In this document: positions 31,543 to 39,943 of the stretch, in pieces
Position numbering within the stretch: position 1 is the stretch's first letter
Layout of the letters: each line of letters starts with the position of its first letter
DNA from: Enterococcus mediterraneensis
Lineage (GTDB): Bacteria; Bacillota; Bacilli; Lactobacillales; Enterococcaceae
Direction of reading: 5' to 3'
Assembly: GCF_900604485.1 (NCBI RefSeq)
Contig: NZ_UWOP01000001.1
Coordinates: forward strand, 1,878,369 to 1,942,368
Length of the DNA: 64,000 nucleotides
Notes under the pieces: generated by a model
Databases searched by the model: none
Told to the model about the DNA's origin: nothing
The model's input: only the letters and a program-made list of their open reading frames with translations
Position numbers and translations under genes: made by a program

Positions 31543-32216
31543 TTCCTTTCTAACTCCCTGACTTTTTTTAAGAGGTCATTTTCCATTTCTAACCGTTTGA
31601 TTTTGCGTTCTTGTTCAGCCAGTTGATCACGCATTTCTTCTTCAGGTGTCCGACTGGGTTTTGTTCCAGCTCGATGTCCTCGGCGATCTTTTAGGCCGGC
31701 TTCGCCCATTTCCTCATATTTTAGTACCCAATTACGTACCTGTTGGTACGATACCTGATACTTGGTAGCCGTTTTGCCATAGTTATGATCATGCACAATA
31801 CAATAATGGACAATTTCCACCCGTTTTTTGAAGGTTGTTTTTCTTGATTGACTCATTTGACTTCCACCGCTTCCTGTTTTGAAGTTTCCATGAGTATTAT
31901 ATATCTTTATCCAATCTCGTAGTTGTTTAGACTGTCTTAGTCCGTATTTCTTAGTAATTTCCGACAGACTCCCTAAACCATTTAGGTAATCATTTACAGC
32001 CTGAATCTTTGTTTCAATTGTATAGTGTGTATTCTTCCGTCTTGCTAATAAGCCAGTAGGACCCCCATTCTCATAAAGCATAATCCAGTTCCTTAAAGCA
32101 GCCCAACTAATGTCTGCAGTGCGAGCTAGGCTGGTCATACTGTCTTCACCATTCAAATAGCTCTCTACTAGTTCTACTCGTTTTTCTGGAGTGAGTTTCA
32201 TCTTTCTTTTTGGCAT
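31533..32216 (-). CDS. IS150-type transposase, OrfA (DNA-binding)
   Basis: 227 residues, longer than most OrfA proteins because it has three helix-turn-helix units (about 8-55, 65-105 and 125-170), each with a LARTADISWAALRNWI-like pattern, followed by a leucine-zipper coiled coil (about 190-225). It recognises the IS ends. Near the 3' end the codons TTA-AAA-AAA-G form an A7 slippery site; shifting back by one base there enters the orfB frame as SQGVRKEVGLDLIRH with no stop in between. Confidence 0.9.
   Translation of the reverse strand: MPKRKMKLTPEKRVELVESYLNGEDSMTSLARTADISWAALRNWIMLYENGGPTGLLARRKNTHYTIETKIQAVNDYLNGLGSLSEITKKYGLRQSKQLRDWIKIYNTHGNFKTGSGGSQMSQSRKTTFKKRVEIVHYCIVHDHNYGKTATKYQVSYQQVRNWVLKYEEMGEAGLKDRRGHRAGTKPSRTPEEEMRDQLAEQERKIKRLEMENDLLKKVRELERKWD
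31563..31569 (-). promoter_or_regulatory. Programmed -1 frameshift site of the IS
   Basis: Seven A on the minus strand in the orfA reading phase A-AAA-AAA followed by G. The -1 frame is open into orfB. Confidence 0.75.
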
Positions 32217-32282
32217 ACAAAATACCCCCTATACAGGACTTTTATATTTCAGTGTCCTATATAGGGGGAGCATATCAGAATA

Positions 32283-32300
32283 CTGCTCCATGGTTTTTTT
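32283..32300 (+). terminator. Right arm of the split atp terminator
   Basis: CTGCTCCATGGTTTTTTT, complementary to 30433-30449. The rest of the gap to 32492 has a weak hairpin with GATGGTA and TACCGTC (about 32431-32452) followed by six T. Confidence 0.75.
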
Positions 32301-32492
32301 GTCATGTCATAATTGCTTCAGCAAACTGTATATCTGTACTATATAGGAAGTTTTTTTTCTACCCGGCAGCTCTCGAGATTCACGGGGAATAAGAGAGCCC
32401 ATTTTATACAGTTTCAATAGTTTCGTCTGATGGTATTTATGTTACCGTCTTTTTTATAGTTAAAAGGCGGGTTTCATCAATTGACAGCTTGA

Positions 32493-33134
32493 TTATAATT
32501 TTTGATAGAGACCATCTAATTCGGCTAGAAAAGCGGCGATTTTTTTCTCGGCGTCAATGATATCCCCAGCAGGTAATTGGACCCCTAACTGAAAGGTAGT
32601 AGCGCCTATTTGCTGGCGAAACGCTGCTTGGATCTCTGGATTTTCCAGATAATCGGCAAGTGGCAGATGTTCTGCAAGTTCTGATTCCTCGTTACTCCAG
32701 ATAACATAGTTTGCAGGATCAACAGTGAGACTCCATTCAGGAAGCCGGTCTAAAAGGTTGTTATATTCTTTTTTTGATAAATAGCGCTCGTCGCTTTTAT
32801 AATGCTGATACATCAAATAAATTTGCAAATTCTTCTTATTTAAAAGAACGGCGAGACAGGCGGCTTGTTCTTTGCGGGACGTACTGCGCAAGGCACACCA
32901 AAAGTGATTACGCAGGTTCCAGCCATTGGTCCAGCTTTCTACTTTTGGTTTTGCCAAATCATTTGTCGGCAATAAGCTGTAACTCGCTGTATTGATCGCT
33001 TTCCATTTATCCCAAACCGTTTTGTAGGACTGTTTTAATTGTTCGATTTCTTCTTCGCTGCAATTTTGTTTAAGTTGTTTGAAAGAAAATACTTCCCGCT
33101 GAAACAACTCAAAATCTTGTTTATTAAATTCCAT
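32493..33134 (-). CDS. Protein of unknown function (possibly HI_0552-like)
   Basis: 213 residues, soluble, acidic, rich in Trp, Gln and Leu, with no signal peptide. Visible features: WNLRNHFWCALRS (about 72-84), LLNKKNLQIYLMYQHYKS (about 97-114), WSLTVDPANYVIW (about 133-145) and FQLGVQLP (about 186-193). It resembles the HI_0552 family, but I hold that name with low confidence. RBS AAAGGAATG. Between the IS and the DUF1146 gene, oriented against them, with no partner that suggests a role. Confidence 0.55.
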   Translation of the reverse strand: MEFNKQDFELFQREVFSFKQLKQNCSEEEIEQLKQSYKTVWDKWKAINTASYSLLPTNDLAKPKVESWTNGWNLRNHFWCALRSTSRKEQAACLAVLLNKKNLQIYLMYQHYKSDERYLSKKEYNNLLDRLPEWSLTVDPANYVIWSNEESELAEHLPLADYLENPEIQAAFRQQIGATTFQLGVQLPAGDIIDAEKKIAAFLAELDGLYQKL

Positions 33135-33359
33135 TGATTCATTCCTTTCTGAATGTTCAGCTTCTATTATAGTCGTTTCACGAAAAATCTTTCGAGAAAA
33201 ACATTAAAAAGTTTTAAAAAACGGATGGTTTTTCAGAAAGAAATGTAAGGGAGCTTGCTAACTATGTTTTGAAACCGCATAATAACAACATTTTTCATCA
33301 AATAACTAGAGATAAGTTTTTTAAAAGACGGCTTAAAAACTGTTTCGGTAAAAAGTGTT

Positions 33360-33387
33360 TTGGTAAATTTCAGTTTTGTGGTATGAT
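33360..33387 (+). promoter_or_regulatory. Probable promoter of the DUF1146-murA unit
   Basis: TTGGTA (33360-33365), 16 bases, TATGAT (33382-33387), 36 bases before the next start. The remainder of the gap 33135-33422 is AT-rich with no other clear feature. Confidence 0.45.
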
Positions 33388-33422
33388 TTGATTATCGTAA
33401 ATTTTATGAAAAGGAGAAGAAA

Positions 33423-33656
33423 ATGCAAGTTTATGGAATCGATGCAATCGTTCGGATCGTCAGCCACCTCGCATTTATTTATCTCGCTTTTTGGTCCTTG
33501 CGTTCATTAAGGATAGAAACATTTTTCAAACCGTTACATACGCCGCAAATACGGATGGTGATCATACTCCTTGCTATTGCATTAGGATATGGAACAAGTT
33601 CCTTCTTTTTAGAAATAATGGCACTTGTCAGAAATTTCGTTTTGTCGGTAGGTTAG
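33423..33656 (+). CDS. DUF1146 family membrane protein (YwzB-like)
   Basis: 77 residues with two transmembrane helices (about 6-24 and 42-62), the loop [18 protein letters not shown] between them being typical of the family. The position between the atp operon and murA is conserved in Bacilli, and the gene is often named ywzB. Function unknown. RBS AAAGGAG. Confidence 0.85.
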   Translation: MQVYGIDAIVRIVSHLAFIYLAFWSLRSLRIETFFKPLHTPQIRMVIILLAIALGYGTSSFFLEIMALVRNFVLSVG

Positions 33657-33753
33657 GCGGATAAAAAAAGTACTTTTCATCAATGATTGTGGTATAATAA
33701 AAAAGATTTTGAGTGAAATAATTCGCTCAGAGTATATTCTGGAGGGAATTTTA

Positions 33754-35052
33754 ATGGAAGAGATTATCGTTCAAGGTGGTAATCAATTACAAGGAACTGT
33801 GAAAATTGAAGGCGCAAAGAACGCCGTTTTACCTATCTTAGCTGCAACGTTGTTAGCGGAAGAAGGCGTGACAACTTTAAATAATGTACCTATTCTATCT
33901 GATGTTCTAACGATGAACGAAGTGATTCATCATTTGAACGCAGACGTTTTTTTTGATGAAGAAAAAAATCAGGTCACTGTTGATGCCTCAAGAGATTTAA
34001 GTGTTGAAGCACCTTATGAATTGGTTAGTCAAATGCGCGCATCGATCGTTGTGATGGGGCCGCTTTTAGCTCGTAACGGACATGCAAAAGTTGCTATGCC
34101 CGGAGGATGCGCGATCGGCAAACGTCCGATCGATCTTCATTTGAAAGGGTTCCAAGCCTTAGGTGCAAAAATCATCCAAAGAGACGGCTATATCGAAGCG
34201 ATCGCTGACGAATTAGTTGGTAACGTGATCTATCTGGACTTCCCAAGTGTCGGCGCTACCCAAAATATCATGATGGCGGCTGTCAAAGCTAAAGGGACAA
34301 CAGTCATTGAAAACGTGGCTCGTGAACCTGAAATCGTAGACTTGGCGAATATTTTGAATAAAATGGGCGCACAAGTATACGGGGCTGGTACAGAAAAAAT
34401 GCGTATCGAAGGTGTTGATCATCTTCATTCAGTGACTCATTCAATCGTTCAAGATCGGATCGAAGCTGGTACATTTATGGTAGCGGCAGCGATGACAGGC
34501 GGAAATGTCTTGATCCAAGACGGAATCTCTGAACACAACCGTCCGTTGATCTCTAAATTAACTGAAATGGGCGCACAAATCATTGAAGAAGAAAATGGTA
34601 TCCGTGTGATCGGTCCTAAACATGTCAAACCGACAGACGTCAAGACGATGCCTCATCCAGGATTCCCAACGGATATGCAAGCACAAATGACGGCTATCCA
34701 AATGATAGCAGAAGGAACCAGTATCGTAGCGGAAACTGTCTTTGAAAATCGCTTCCAGCATTTAGAAGAAATGCGTCGAATGAATGCCCATGTCAAGATC
34801 GACGGCAATATCGCAGTGATCGAAGGCGGACATCCTTTACAAGGAGCATTGGTATATGCAACGGATCTGCGTGCAGCAGCAGCTTTGATTTTATTAGGAC
34901 TGCGTTCAGAAGGCATCACTCGAGTACGCAACTTGAAATATTTGGATCGCGGCTATTATAAGTTCCATGAAAAACTACAAAAACTTGGTGCCGACGTCGA
35001 ACGTGTGACTGTGGCAGGCAACTCTGCTAAAGAAACTGTAGCCAACGCTTAA
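33754..35052 (+). CDS. murA: UDP-N-acetylglucosamine 1-carboxyvinyltransferase
   Basis: 432-residue cytoplasmic enzyme that transfers enolpyruvate from PEP to UDP-GlcNAc, the first committed step of peptidoglycan synthesis and the target of fosfomycin. Lys22 and Asn23 (GAKNAV) bind substrate; Cys119 in [13 protein letters not shown] is the catalytic cysteine in the flexible loop, so the enzyme should be fosfomycin-sensitive. I start at 33754 behind GGAGGG. Gram-positive bacteria usually have two copies; neighbourhood (DUF1146, EpuA) matches the MurA1 locus. Confidence 0.96.
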   Translation: MEEIIVQGGNQLQGTVKIEGAKNAVLPILAATLLAEEGVTTLNNVPILSDVLTMNEVIHHLNADVFFDEEKNQVTVDASRDLSVEAPYELVSQMRASIVVMGPLLARNGHAKVAMPGGCAIGKRPIDLHLKGFQALGAKIIQRDGYIEAIADELVGNVIYLDFPSVGATQNIMMAAVKAKGTTVIENVAREPEIVDLANILNKMGAQVYGAGTEKMRIEGVDHLHSVTHSIVQDRIEAGTFMVAAAMTGGNVLIQDGISEHNRPLISKLTEMGAQIIEEENGIRVIGPKHVKPTDVKTMPHPGFPTDMQAQMTAIQMIAEGTSIVAETVFENRFQHLEEMRRMNAHVKIDGNIAVIEGGHPLQGALVYATDLRAAAALILLGLRSEGITRVRNLKYLDRGYYKFHEKLQKLGADVERVTVAGNSAKETVANA

Positions 35053-35066
35053 AGGATGTGCGGATC

Positions 35067-35243
35067 ATGAAGATAAATCGTTATACCGTAACTACACTGA
35101 TCAAAATCCTAGTAGTCATTGTATTAGCAATGATACTATTTATCGTAGGTACGATGATCGGTTACGGCGTCATAGGCGATGGAATGCCGTTGAAAGTCTT
35201 TGATCCAGGATTATGGACACATATTCTTGATTTTATGAAATAA
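35067..35243 (+). CDS. EpuA-like small membrane protein
   Basis: 58 residues with one transmembrane helix (about 11-33) and a C-terminal GMPLKVFDPGLWTHILDF segment. It is the EpuA family, often misannotated as an RNA polymerase beta subunit, and lies directly after murA as in streptococci. Role not established. ATG at 35067, with AAAGGATG upstream; a GTG at 35058 is possible. Confidence 0.8.
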   Translation: MKINRYTVTTLIKILVVIVLAMILFIVGTMIGYGVIGDGMPLKVFDPGLWTHILDFMK

Positions 35244-35276
35244 ACTATTTGATCTGTTTTTATCTATAGTAAATAA

Positions 35277-35352
35277 AAGGACTGCGACATAAGTTTATCA
35301 AGCTGGGGGAAGTATTTTATACCGGCATTGACTTATGTCACAGCCTTTTTTT
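35277..35352 (+). terminator. Large hairpin terminator, copy 1 of a repeated family
   Basis: AGGACTGCGACATAAGT pairs with ACTTATGTCACAGCCT around a 36-base loop; seven T follow. The same GACTG-GACATAA motif recurs at 39773-39917 and 45709-45803. Confidence 0.8.
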
Positions 35353-35606
35353 GTTTTGAATCATTGTCTTATTTGTAAAATACGTGTAATATTGTCTGAT
35401 TTTATAGGGATATTCAGTGTTTTCGGTAAGAAATTTCACAAAAAGCAAAGTTTCCGTCATCATTTGAAAGAAACAGCAGACTTATAAATTTCTAATTTTT
35501 ATTTTGTAGTCCTTGTTATCATGGTGTTTTGTGATAGTTTGTTTCTAATTTTCATGAAATTTTTCTTAAAATATTTCTTTTGTAACAAAGATATCGGTGT
35601 TCTGCC

Positions 35607-35640
35607 GGTTATGTCAATGAGGTTTAACGTCCTCGTAACC
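35607..35640 (+). promoter_or_regulatory. Leader hairpin before the 3D-domain gene
   Basis: GGTTA with TAACC and, inside, GAGG with CCTC form a two-step stem 60-95 bases before the start. No terminator tail. The stretch 35353-35606 is AT-rich and otherwise featureless. Confidence 0.35.
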
Positions 35641-35702
35641 TATCCTCGTTTTTCTCATGCTAAGATACAACTCGTATGAAATTAGGAGGAATATTACCAA
35701 AG

Positions 35703-36377
35703 ATGAAAACTCATTTGATTCCAGTTATTATGACAGCAATGGTAATGGCGGCAGGAAATCTATTGCCCGCATATGCAGCTGAAACAGCAAACGAAACCAA
35801 ACCGATTGAAACAGAGATCATTTCTGATGATACAGCAAAAGAATTATCCAGTTCACTTTTAGCATTGACAGCAAACGGTGAAGCAGTGCAAGCCGTAAAA
35901 GCAGATGTCATCGCTAAAGAGAAGGCTGCTGAAAAAGCGGCAAAAGAAAAGGCCGCTAAAGAAACAGCAGCGGCAGAGAGAGCAGCCAAAGAAAAAGCGG
36001 CAAAGGAAAAAGCTGCTAAAGAAAAAGCAGAAGCAGAAAAAGCCGCTTCACAAAAAGCCGAAGCCAAAGAAAACCAACCAAGCGGTGAGACGCTGACGAT
36101 GGAATCCACAGCCTATAGTTCTGATCCTGCTGACGCACTAGGCGGCGGAACAGTTACAGCTACTGGTCAAAACCTCTTGGAAAATCCCATCGCTGTCGCA
36201 GTCGATCCAAGTGTGATCCCGCTAGGCACACATTTATATGTGGAAGGCTACGGTGAAGCCTATGCGGTCGATACCGGCTCAGCCATCAAAGGAAACATCA
36301 TTGATGTCCATTTCCCAACAGCAGCAGAATGTATCTCTTGGGGACGTCGACAAGTAAAAGTAACGATCATAGGCTGA
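35703..36377 (+). CDS. Secreted 3D-domain cell-wall protein
   Basis: 224 residues. A signal peptide (about 1-26, ending AYAAE), a low-complexity coiled coil of KEKAAKEKAA repeats (about 75-125), and a C-terminal 3D domain (about 130-224) with MESTAYSSDPADALGGGT and the three-Asp motif AVDTGSAIKGNIIDVHF. 3D domains are found in YocH, resuscitation factors and MltA and act on peptidoglycan, probably as lytic transglycosylases. The helical repeat may be a wall spacer. ATG at 35703, with AGGAGG 12 bases upstream; an ATG at 35676 has no RBS. Confidence 0.85.
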   Translation: MKTHLIPVIMTAMVMAAGNLLPAYAAETANETKPIETEIISDDTAKELSSSLLALTANGEAVQAVKADVIAKEKAAEKAAKEKAAKETAAAERAAKEKAAKEKAAKEKAEAEKAASQKAEAKENQPSGETLTMESTAYSSDPADALGGGTVTATGQNLLENPIAVAVDPSVIPLGTHLYVEGYGEAYAVDTGSAIKGNIIDVHFPTAAECISWGRRQVKVTIIG

Positions 36378-36410
36378 TTTTCCAATCCTGAAATGAAGCA
36401 AACGATAATA

Positions 36411-36502
36411 TCCGAACACAGATGATGAACGTTTTCGTTGCGAATCACAACGAAAAGCTCCTAGATTTACAGGAACGGTCACACTGCTGTTCGGATTTTT
36501 GA
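36411..36502 (+). terminator. Two-level hairpin terminator of the 3D-domain gene
   Basis: TCCGAACA (36411-36418) pairs with TGTTCGGA (36488-36495), and GTTTTCGTTG with CAACGAAAA inside; TTTTT follows. Confidence 0.65.
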
Positions 36503-36608
36503 TTTTAAAAATTTTCGAGATGATACCTTTTATTGGTAGATTTAACATAGTTTAGACTTGTTTCTCATTTGAAAACAGGTTATAGTTTTTTTGAAAGAAG
36601 GAAAAAGA

Positions 36609-36887
36609 ATGACGCGTTTTTTGATTTTTTTGGTACGGGGATACCAACGTTTTATCTCCCCATTATTCCCTCCCAGCTGTCGTTACTATCCAACTTGTTC
36701 CGGGTATACATTGCAAGCTTTGAAGGTCCACGGTGCATTCAAAGGCAGTCTGATGGGAATCGCACGGATTTTGCGCTGTCATCCGTTTGTCAAAGGCGGG
36801 ATCGATTATGTACCCAGAAATTTCAGTCTAAAACGTAATACAGTGGATAAAGTACAGCCAACTTATACCTATAGGAGAGAAAAATGA
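36609..36887 (+). CDS. yidD: Membrane protein insertion efficiency factor YidD
   Basis: 92 residues. Core motif [20 protein letters not shown] followed by CSGYTLQAL, and [17 protein letters not shown], all typical of YidD (DUF37). It aids YidC-dependent insertion at the inner membrane. ATG at 36609 behind GAAGGAAAAAG; the GNAT gene starts within its stop codon. Confidence 0.93.
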   Translation: MTRFLIFLVRGYQRFISPLFPPSCRYYPTCSGYTLQALKVHGAFKGSLMGIARILRCHPFVKGGIDYVPRNFSLKRNTVDKVQPTYTYRREK

Positions 36888-37330
36888 TCAGAAATCTTGA
36901 TCCAAAAGCTGAGCTGCCATGGGATCTATTGCTGGAAGCAGATCCTAACCGCCAACTGGTGACTTCGTATATCGATGATAGTCAACTGTTGGTATATGAA
37001 GAAGAGACGATCGTAGGGGTCATCGCTTTTCAAGAAAGAGAAGACGAATGGGAGATCATGAATCTGGCAGTGGCTGAAGATCAGCGAGGCAAAGGAATCG
37101 CCGGTCAGTTATTAGACGCAAGTTTTGCTAAAATGAACCGGCAAGCCCCCAAAAAGAAGAGCGTAATCAAGACGGGTGATCTGCCATCGCCGGCATTGCA
37201 TTTATACATGAAAAAAGGTTTCCAGCCGACAGCATTAATAGAAAATTATTTTGTAACGCATTATCCAGAACCAATCTATGAGAATGGTCAACAATTACGG
37301 AATCAATTGATTTTAACAAAAAATTTTTGA
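36884..37330 (+). CDS. GNAT-family N-acetyltransferase
   Basis: 148 residues. Acetyl-CoA motif A is [20 protein letters not shown] (about 63-82); motif B includes [13 protein letters not shown]. Substrate unknown. ATGA overlap with yidD indicates coupling. Confidence 0.85.
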   Translation: MIRNLDPKAELPWDLLLEADPNRQLVTSYIDDSQLLVYEEETIVGVIAFQEREDEWEIMNLAVAEDQRGKGIAGQLLDASFAKMNRQAPKKKSVIKTGDLPSPALHLYMKKGFQPTALIENYFVTHYPEPIYENGQQLRNQLILTKNF

Positions 37331-37383
37331 TTTATATTGAATAGTAATCGCTTACTAAAAAGCGACGGAGAGGAAGAGTACAC

Positions 37384-38262
37384 ATGGGAATATTAGTATT
37401 TGATTTTGGCGGTTCAGCAGTAAAATATGGGTATTGGACAGGAGAAAAATTGGAACATACCAGTCAATTTCCAACACCGAAAACTTGGACTGAGATGAAG
37501 CAAGCCCTCAAAGAAGTCCAAGAAGGTATGACAGAAACGATTGCCGGAGTTGGAATCTCTGCGCCAGGAGTAGTGGATGTCGATAAACGGCAGATCAACG
37601 GCATCAGCGCCATCCCTTATATCCATAATTTTAATATCTTTGACGAATTAGAAGAATTGTTCCGATTGCCGGTAACTATCGAAAATGATGCCAACTGTGC
37701 AGGAATGGCGGAATTTTATAATGGTGCAGGAAAAGATTATCAAAATGTCGCTTTTGTCGTTATCGGCACAGGTGTAGGCGGCGCTTTGTTCACAAAAGGA
37801 CAGATCACTAAAGGAGCTCATCTATATGGCGGCGAATTTGGATTGATGTTTTTAGATCAGGGAAAAACCTTCTCGCAATTAGGAACAGCGGTTCAAATGG
37901 CTTGGCGCTACTGTGACCGTATGGGTCTGGATCGTTCCGCTAAAAGCGGGAAAGACGTGTTTGCTTTAGCTGAACAAGGAGATAAAGTCGCCAAAGAAGA
38001 AACAGAACGATTCTATGACTATTTGACACAAGGATTATTCAGTATCCAATTTGCTTTTGATCCTGAAGTGATTATTTTAGGCGGCGGTATCAGTGCAAAA
38101 GAAGGATTGGTAGATGAGATCAATCGCCGGATGCTGGAAAAACTCCAAGCCCAAGATTTGAAAGATTTTGTCCCTCAGATTTTGCTATGTGATTATCGAA
38201 ATGATGCGAATTTAGTGGGTGCTGCTGCAAACTTCCATGCACGGCAACAAGGTGAAGCTTAA
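37384..38262 (+). CDS. ROK-family sugar kinase
   Basis: 292-residue cytoplasmic kinase. The N-terminal phosphate motif is LVFDFGGSAVKYGYW, followed by GVGISAPGVVD, the catalytic aspartate in ENDANCAGMAE (about 99-109) and the second phosphate loop VVIGTGVGGAL. It lacks the CxCGxxGC zinc site of most ROK glucokinases, as do BglK-type beta-glucoside kinases, which is the closest group I can suggest. RBS GGAGAGGAAG. Monocistronic. Confidence 0.82.
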   Translation: MGILVFDFGGSAVKYGYWTGEKLEHTSQFPTPKTWTEMKQALKEVQEGMTETIAGVGISAPGVVDVDKRQINGISAIPYIHNFNIFDELEELFRLPVTIENDANCAGMAEFYNGAGKDYQNVAFVVIGTGVGGALFTKGQITKGAHLYGGEFGLMFLDQGKTFSQLGTAVQMAWRYCDRMGLDRSAKSGKDVFALAEQGDKVAKEETERFYDYLTQGLFSIQFAFDPEVIILGGGISAKEGLVDEINRRMLEKLQAQDLKDFVPQILLCDYRNDANLVGAAANFHARQQGEA

Positions 38263-38415
38263 AAGTGTCACTAAGCAAATCATTTCTGATCAGGCAGTAT
38301 TTGATGGGATAAATTTGTGATAAGTGCCCCTGATGGATAACCATCTGGATAAAAGCAGAGATATGAGTTTTTAGAAGAAATGCTTTGTTGAGCGGATCGT
38401 TCTTCTGAAAGTAAA

Positions 38416-38445
38416 AAGAAGTCTGTTATAGGCTTCTTTTTTTTA
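38416..38445 (+). terminator. Terminator after the ROK kinase
   Basis: AAAGAAG pairs with CTTCTTT around a short loop; eight T follow. Confidence 0.65.
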
Positions 38446-38488
38446 CTCTAAATCACACGTAATAAATCTGCTAATTCAGAAAAGATAA

Positions 38489-38534
38489 AATATTCTGAAA
38501 ATTATTTGACTTTTTAGAAATAGTTCAGTATATT
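38489..38534 (+). promoter_or_regulatory. CodY box and promoter of the liv operon
   Basis: AATATTCTGAAAATT (38489-38503) differs from the CodY consensus AATTTTCWGAAAATT at one position. It ends two bases before TTGACT (38506-38511), which with a 17-base spacer and TATATT (38529-38534) forms the promoter. CodY with bound isoleucine, leucine or valine would repress here. Confidence 0.78.
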
Positions 38535-38571
38535 GAGTAACATATCCAAGAGAGATAAAGGGGGATGCAGG

Positions 38572-39756
38572 ATGAAAAAGAAATTGGTTTTTTTAGCCGC
38601 TGCATTTTTATTGAGTGCTTGCAGCGCAGCACCTAAAGCAGATAATAATACAACTGGCGCAGATGGCGGTAATAAGCAAGAAGGTGAAACCATCAAGATC
38701 GGAGCGAACTTGGAATTGTCAGGTTCAGTTGCTGCTTACGGCAACGCAGAAAAACAAGGAATCGACCTTGCTGTAGAAACGATCAACAAAGACGGCGGTG
38801 TGTTAGGTAAGAAACTAGAAATCGTTGAGAAAGATAATAAGTCAGATAACAATGAAGCAGGAACGGTAGCTGCCAATTTGACGACCAACAGCAAAGTAGT
38901 CGCTATGATCGGTCCAGCGACTTCTGGAGCTACCAAAGCGGCATTACCAAGCGCGACAGAAGCGCAAGTGCCGTTGATCACTCCTTCTGGAACGGATGAT
39001 TCCATTACATTGTCCGGCAACGGCGTGCAGCAATTTGCTTTCCGCTCTTGTTTCCAAGACAGTTTTCAAGGGAAGATCTTAGCTAAATATGCCGATGATA
39101 CATTGAAAGCAAGAAAAGCGGTGATCTTGGGAGATAACTCCAGCGATTACGCTACTGGATTGTCTAAGGCATTTAAAGATGAATATCAAGGTGATGTCGT
39201 CATGGAAGAAAACTTCACTGCCGGCGACAAAGATTTCCAAGCGGTACTGACAAAAATCAAAAAAGCGGACTTTGATGTGCTGTTTGTACCTGGGTATTAT
39301 GCAGAGGCTGGGCTGATCGTCAAACAAGCAAGAGAAATGGGGATCACACAACCAATCATCGGCGCAGATGGATTTGGCGATGCTAAATTGGTAGAGATCG
39401 CCGGTGCAAAAAATGTTTCCGATGTATACTATACAGCGCATTTTTCAACAAAAGCGCCAGCGACAGATAAAGTGGAACCATTCATCAAAGCTTTCAAAGA
39501 AAAATACAATGAAGAACCTTCACAATTTTCTGCTTTGGCATATGACGCAGTATATATGTTGAAACAAGCGATAGAAGATCAAGACTCTGCTGATTCAGTA
39601 AAAATCGCTGCCGGGTTGTCTGAATTGAAAGATTTTGTCGGTGTAACCGGTGAAATCACGATCGACAAAAATCATAATCCTGAAAAAGCGGCGGTTGTTT
39701 TAGGCTTGACAGAAGGCAAAGAAACTTCAGCAGAAGCAGTTGCATTAGATGACTAG
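38572..39756 (+). CDS. livJ: Branched-chain amino acid binding lipoprotein
   Basis: 394-residue extracytoplasmic substrate-binding protein. Signal peptide with lipobox LLSAC, lipidated Cys17. The LivJ/type 1 periplasmic-binding pattern includes IKIGANLELSGSVAAYG, AVETINKDGGVLGKKLE and MIGPATSGATKAALPSA. Likely ligands are leucine, isoleucine and valine. ATG at 38572 behind AAGGGGG, not the earlier ATG at 38533. First gene of livJHMGF; a large hairpin separates it from livH. Confidence 0.93.
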   Translation: MKKKLVFLAAAFLLSACSAAPKADNNTTGADGGNKQEGETIKIGANLELSGSVAAYGNAEKQGIDLAVETINKDGGVLGKKLEIVEKDNKSDNNEAGTVAANLTTNSKVVAMIGPATSGATKAALPSATEAQVPLITPSGTDDSITLSGNGVQQFAFRSCFQDSFQGKILAKYADDTLKARKAVILGDNSSDYATGLSKAFKDEYQGDVVMEENFTAGDKDFQAVLTKIKKADFDVLFVPGYYAEAGLIVKQAREMGITQPIIGADGFGDAKLVEIAGAKNVSDVYYTAHFSTKAPATDKVEPFIKAFKEKYNEEPSQFSALAYDAVYMLKQAIEDQDSADSVKIAAGLSELKDFVGVTGEITIDKNHNPEKAAVVLGLTEGKETSAEAVALDD

Positions 39757-39772
39757 ACGATACTAACTAACA

Positions 39773-39917
39773 AAAAGACTGTGTCACAAGTCAACGCTAA
39801 GTAAAATACCAGACTATATAAAGCCTGTCCGCAAATATCATTTGCAGGATTGATCGTATGAAGCGCTGTATATAGTAGGATATCTGTTAGCTTACGACTT
39901 GTGTCACGGTCTCTTTT
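39773..39917 (+). terminator. Large hairpin between livJ and livH, copy 2 of the repeated family
   Basis: AAAAGACTGTGTCACAAGTC (39773-39792) pairs with GACTTGTGTCACGGTCTCTT (39896-39915). Inner stems: ACTATATA with TATATAGT and CGCAAAT with ATTTGC. TTTT follows, so termination is probably partial and livJ mRNA should exceed that of livHMGF. Confidence 0.7.
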
Positions 39918-39943
39918 AAAAAAGATGGGGTGGATGTGATGAG

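Larger units (their letters stand above)
30461..32271 (-). mobile_element. IS3-family insertion sequence, IS150 group
   Basis: About 1.81 kb. Imperfect terminal inverted repeats of about 30 bases: GCTCCCC, then GGACAC, then GAAATATAA align between the left end (from 30461) and the reversed right end (to 32271). It has two overlapping genes on the minus strand with a -1 frameshift site and a DDE integrase. No clear target duplication can be read beside the ends. It carries its own hairpins near the left end. Confidence 0.88.

Noticed and set aside
30451-32280. Target-site duplication of the IS
   Set aside because: Bases outside the inverted repeats (GATTG on the left, ATATC on the right) do not form a matching 3-4 base duplication.
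35390-35640. c-di-AMP riboswitch before the cell-wall gene
   Set aside because: The position is attractive, but only one simple hairpin is visible and none of the conserved riboswitch core could be recognised.
35711-36109. Alanine/serine-rich 132-residue frame on the minus strand
   Set aside because: It is the mirror of the KEKAAKEKAA repeat of the 3D-domain gene.
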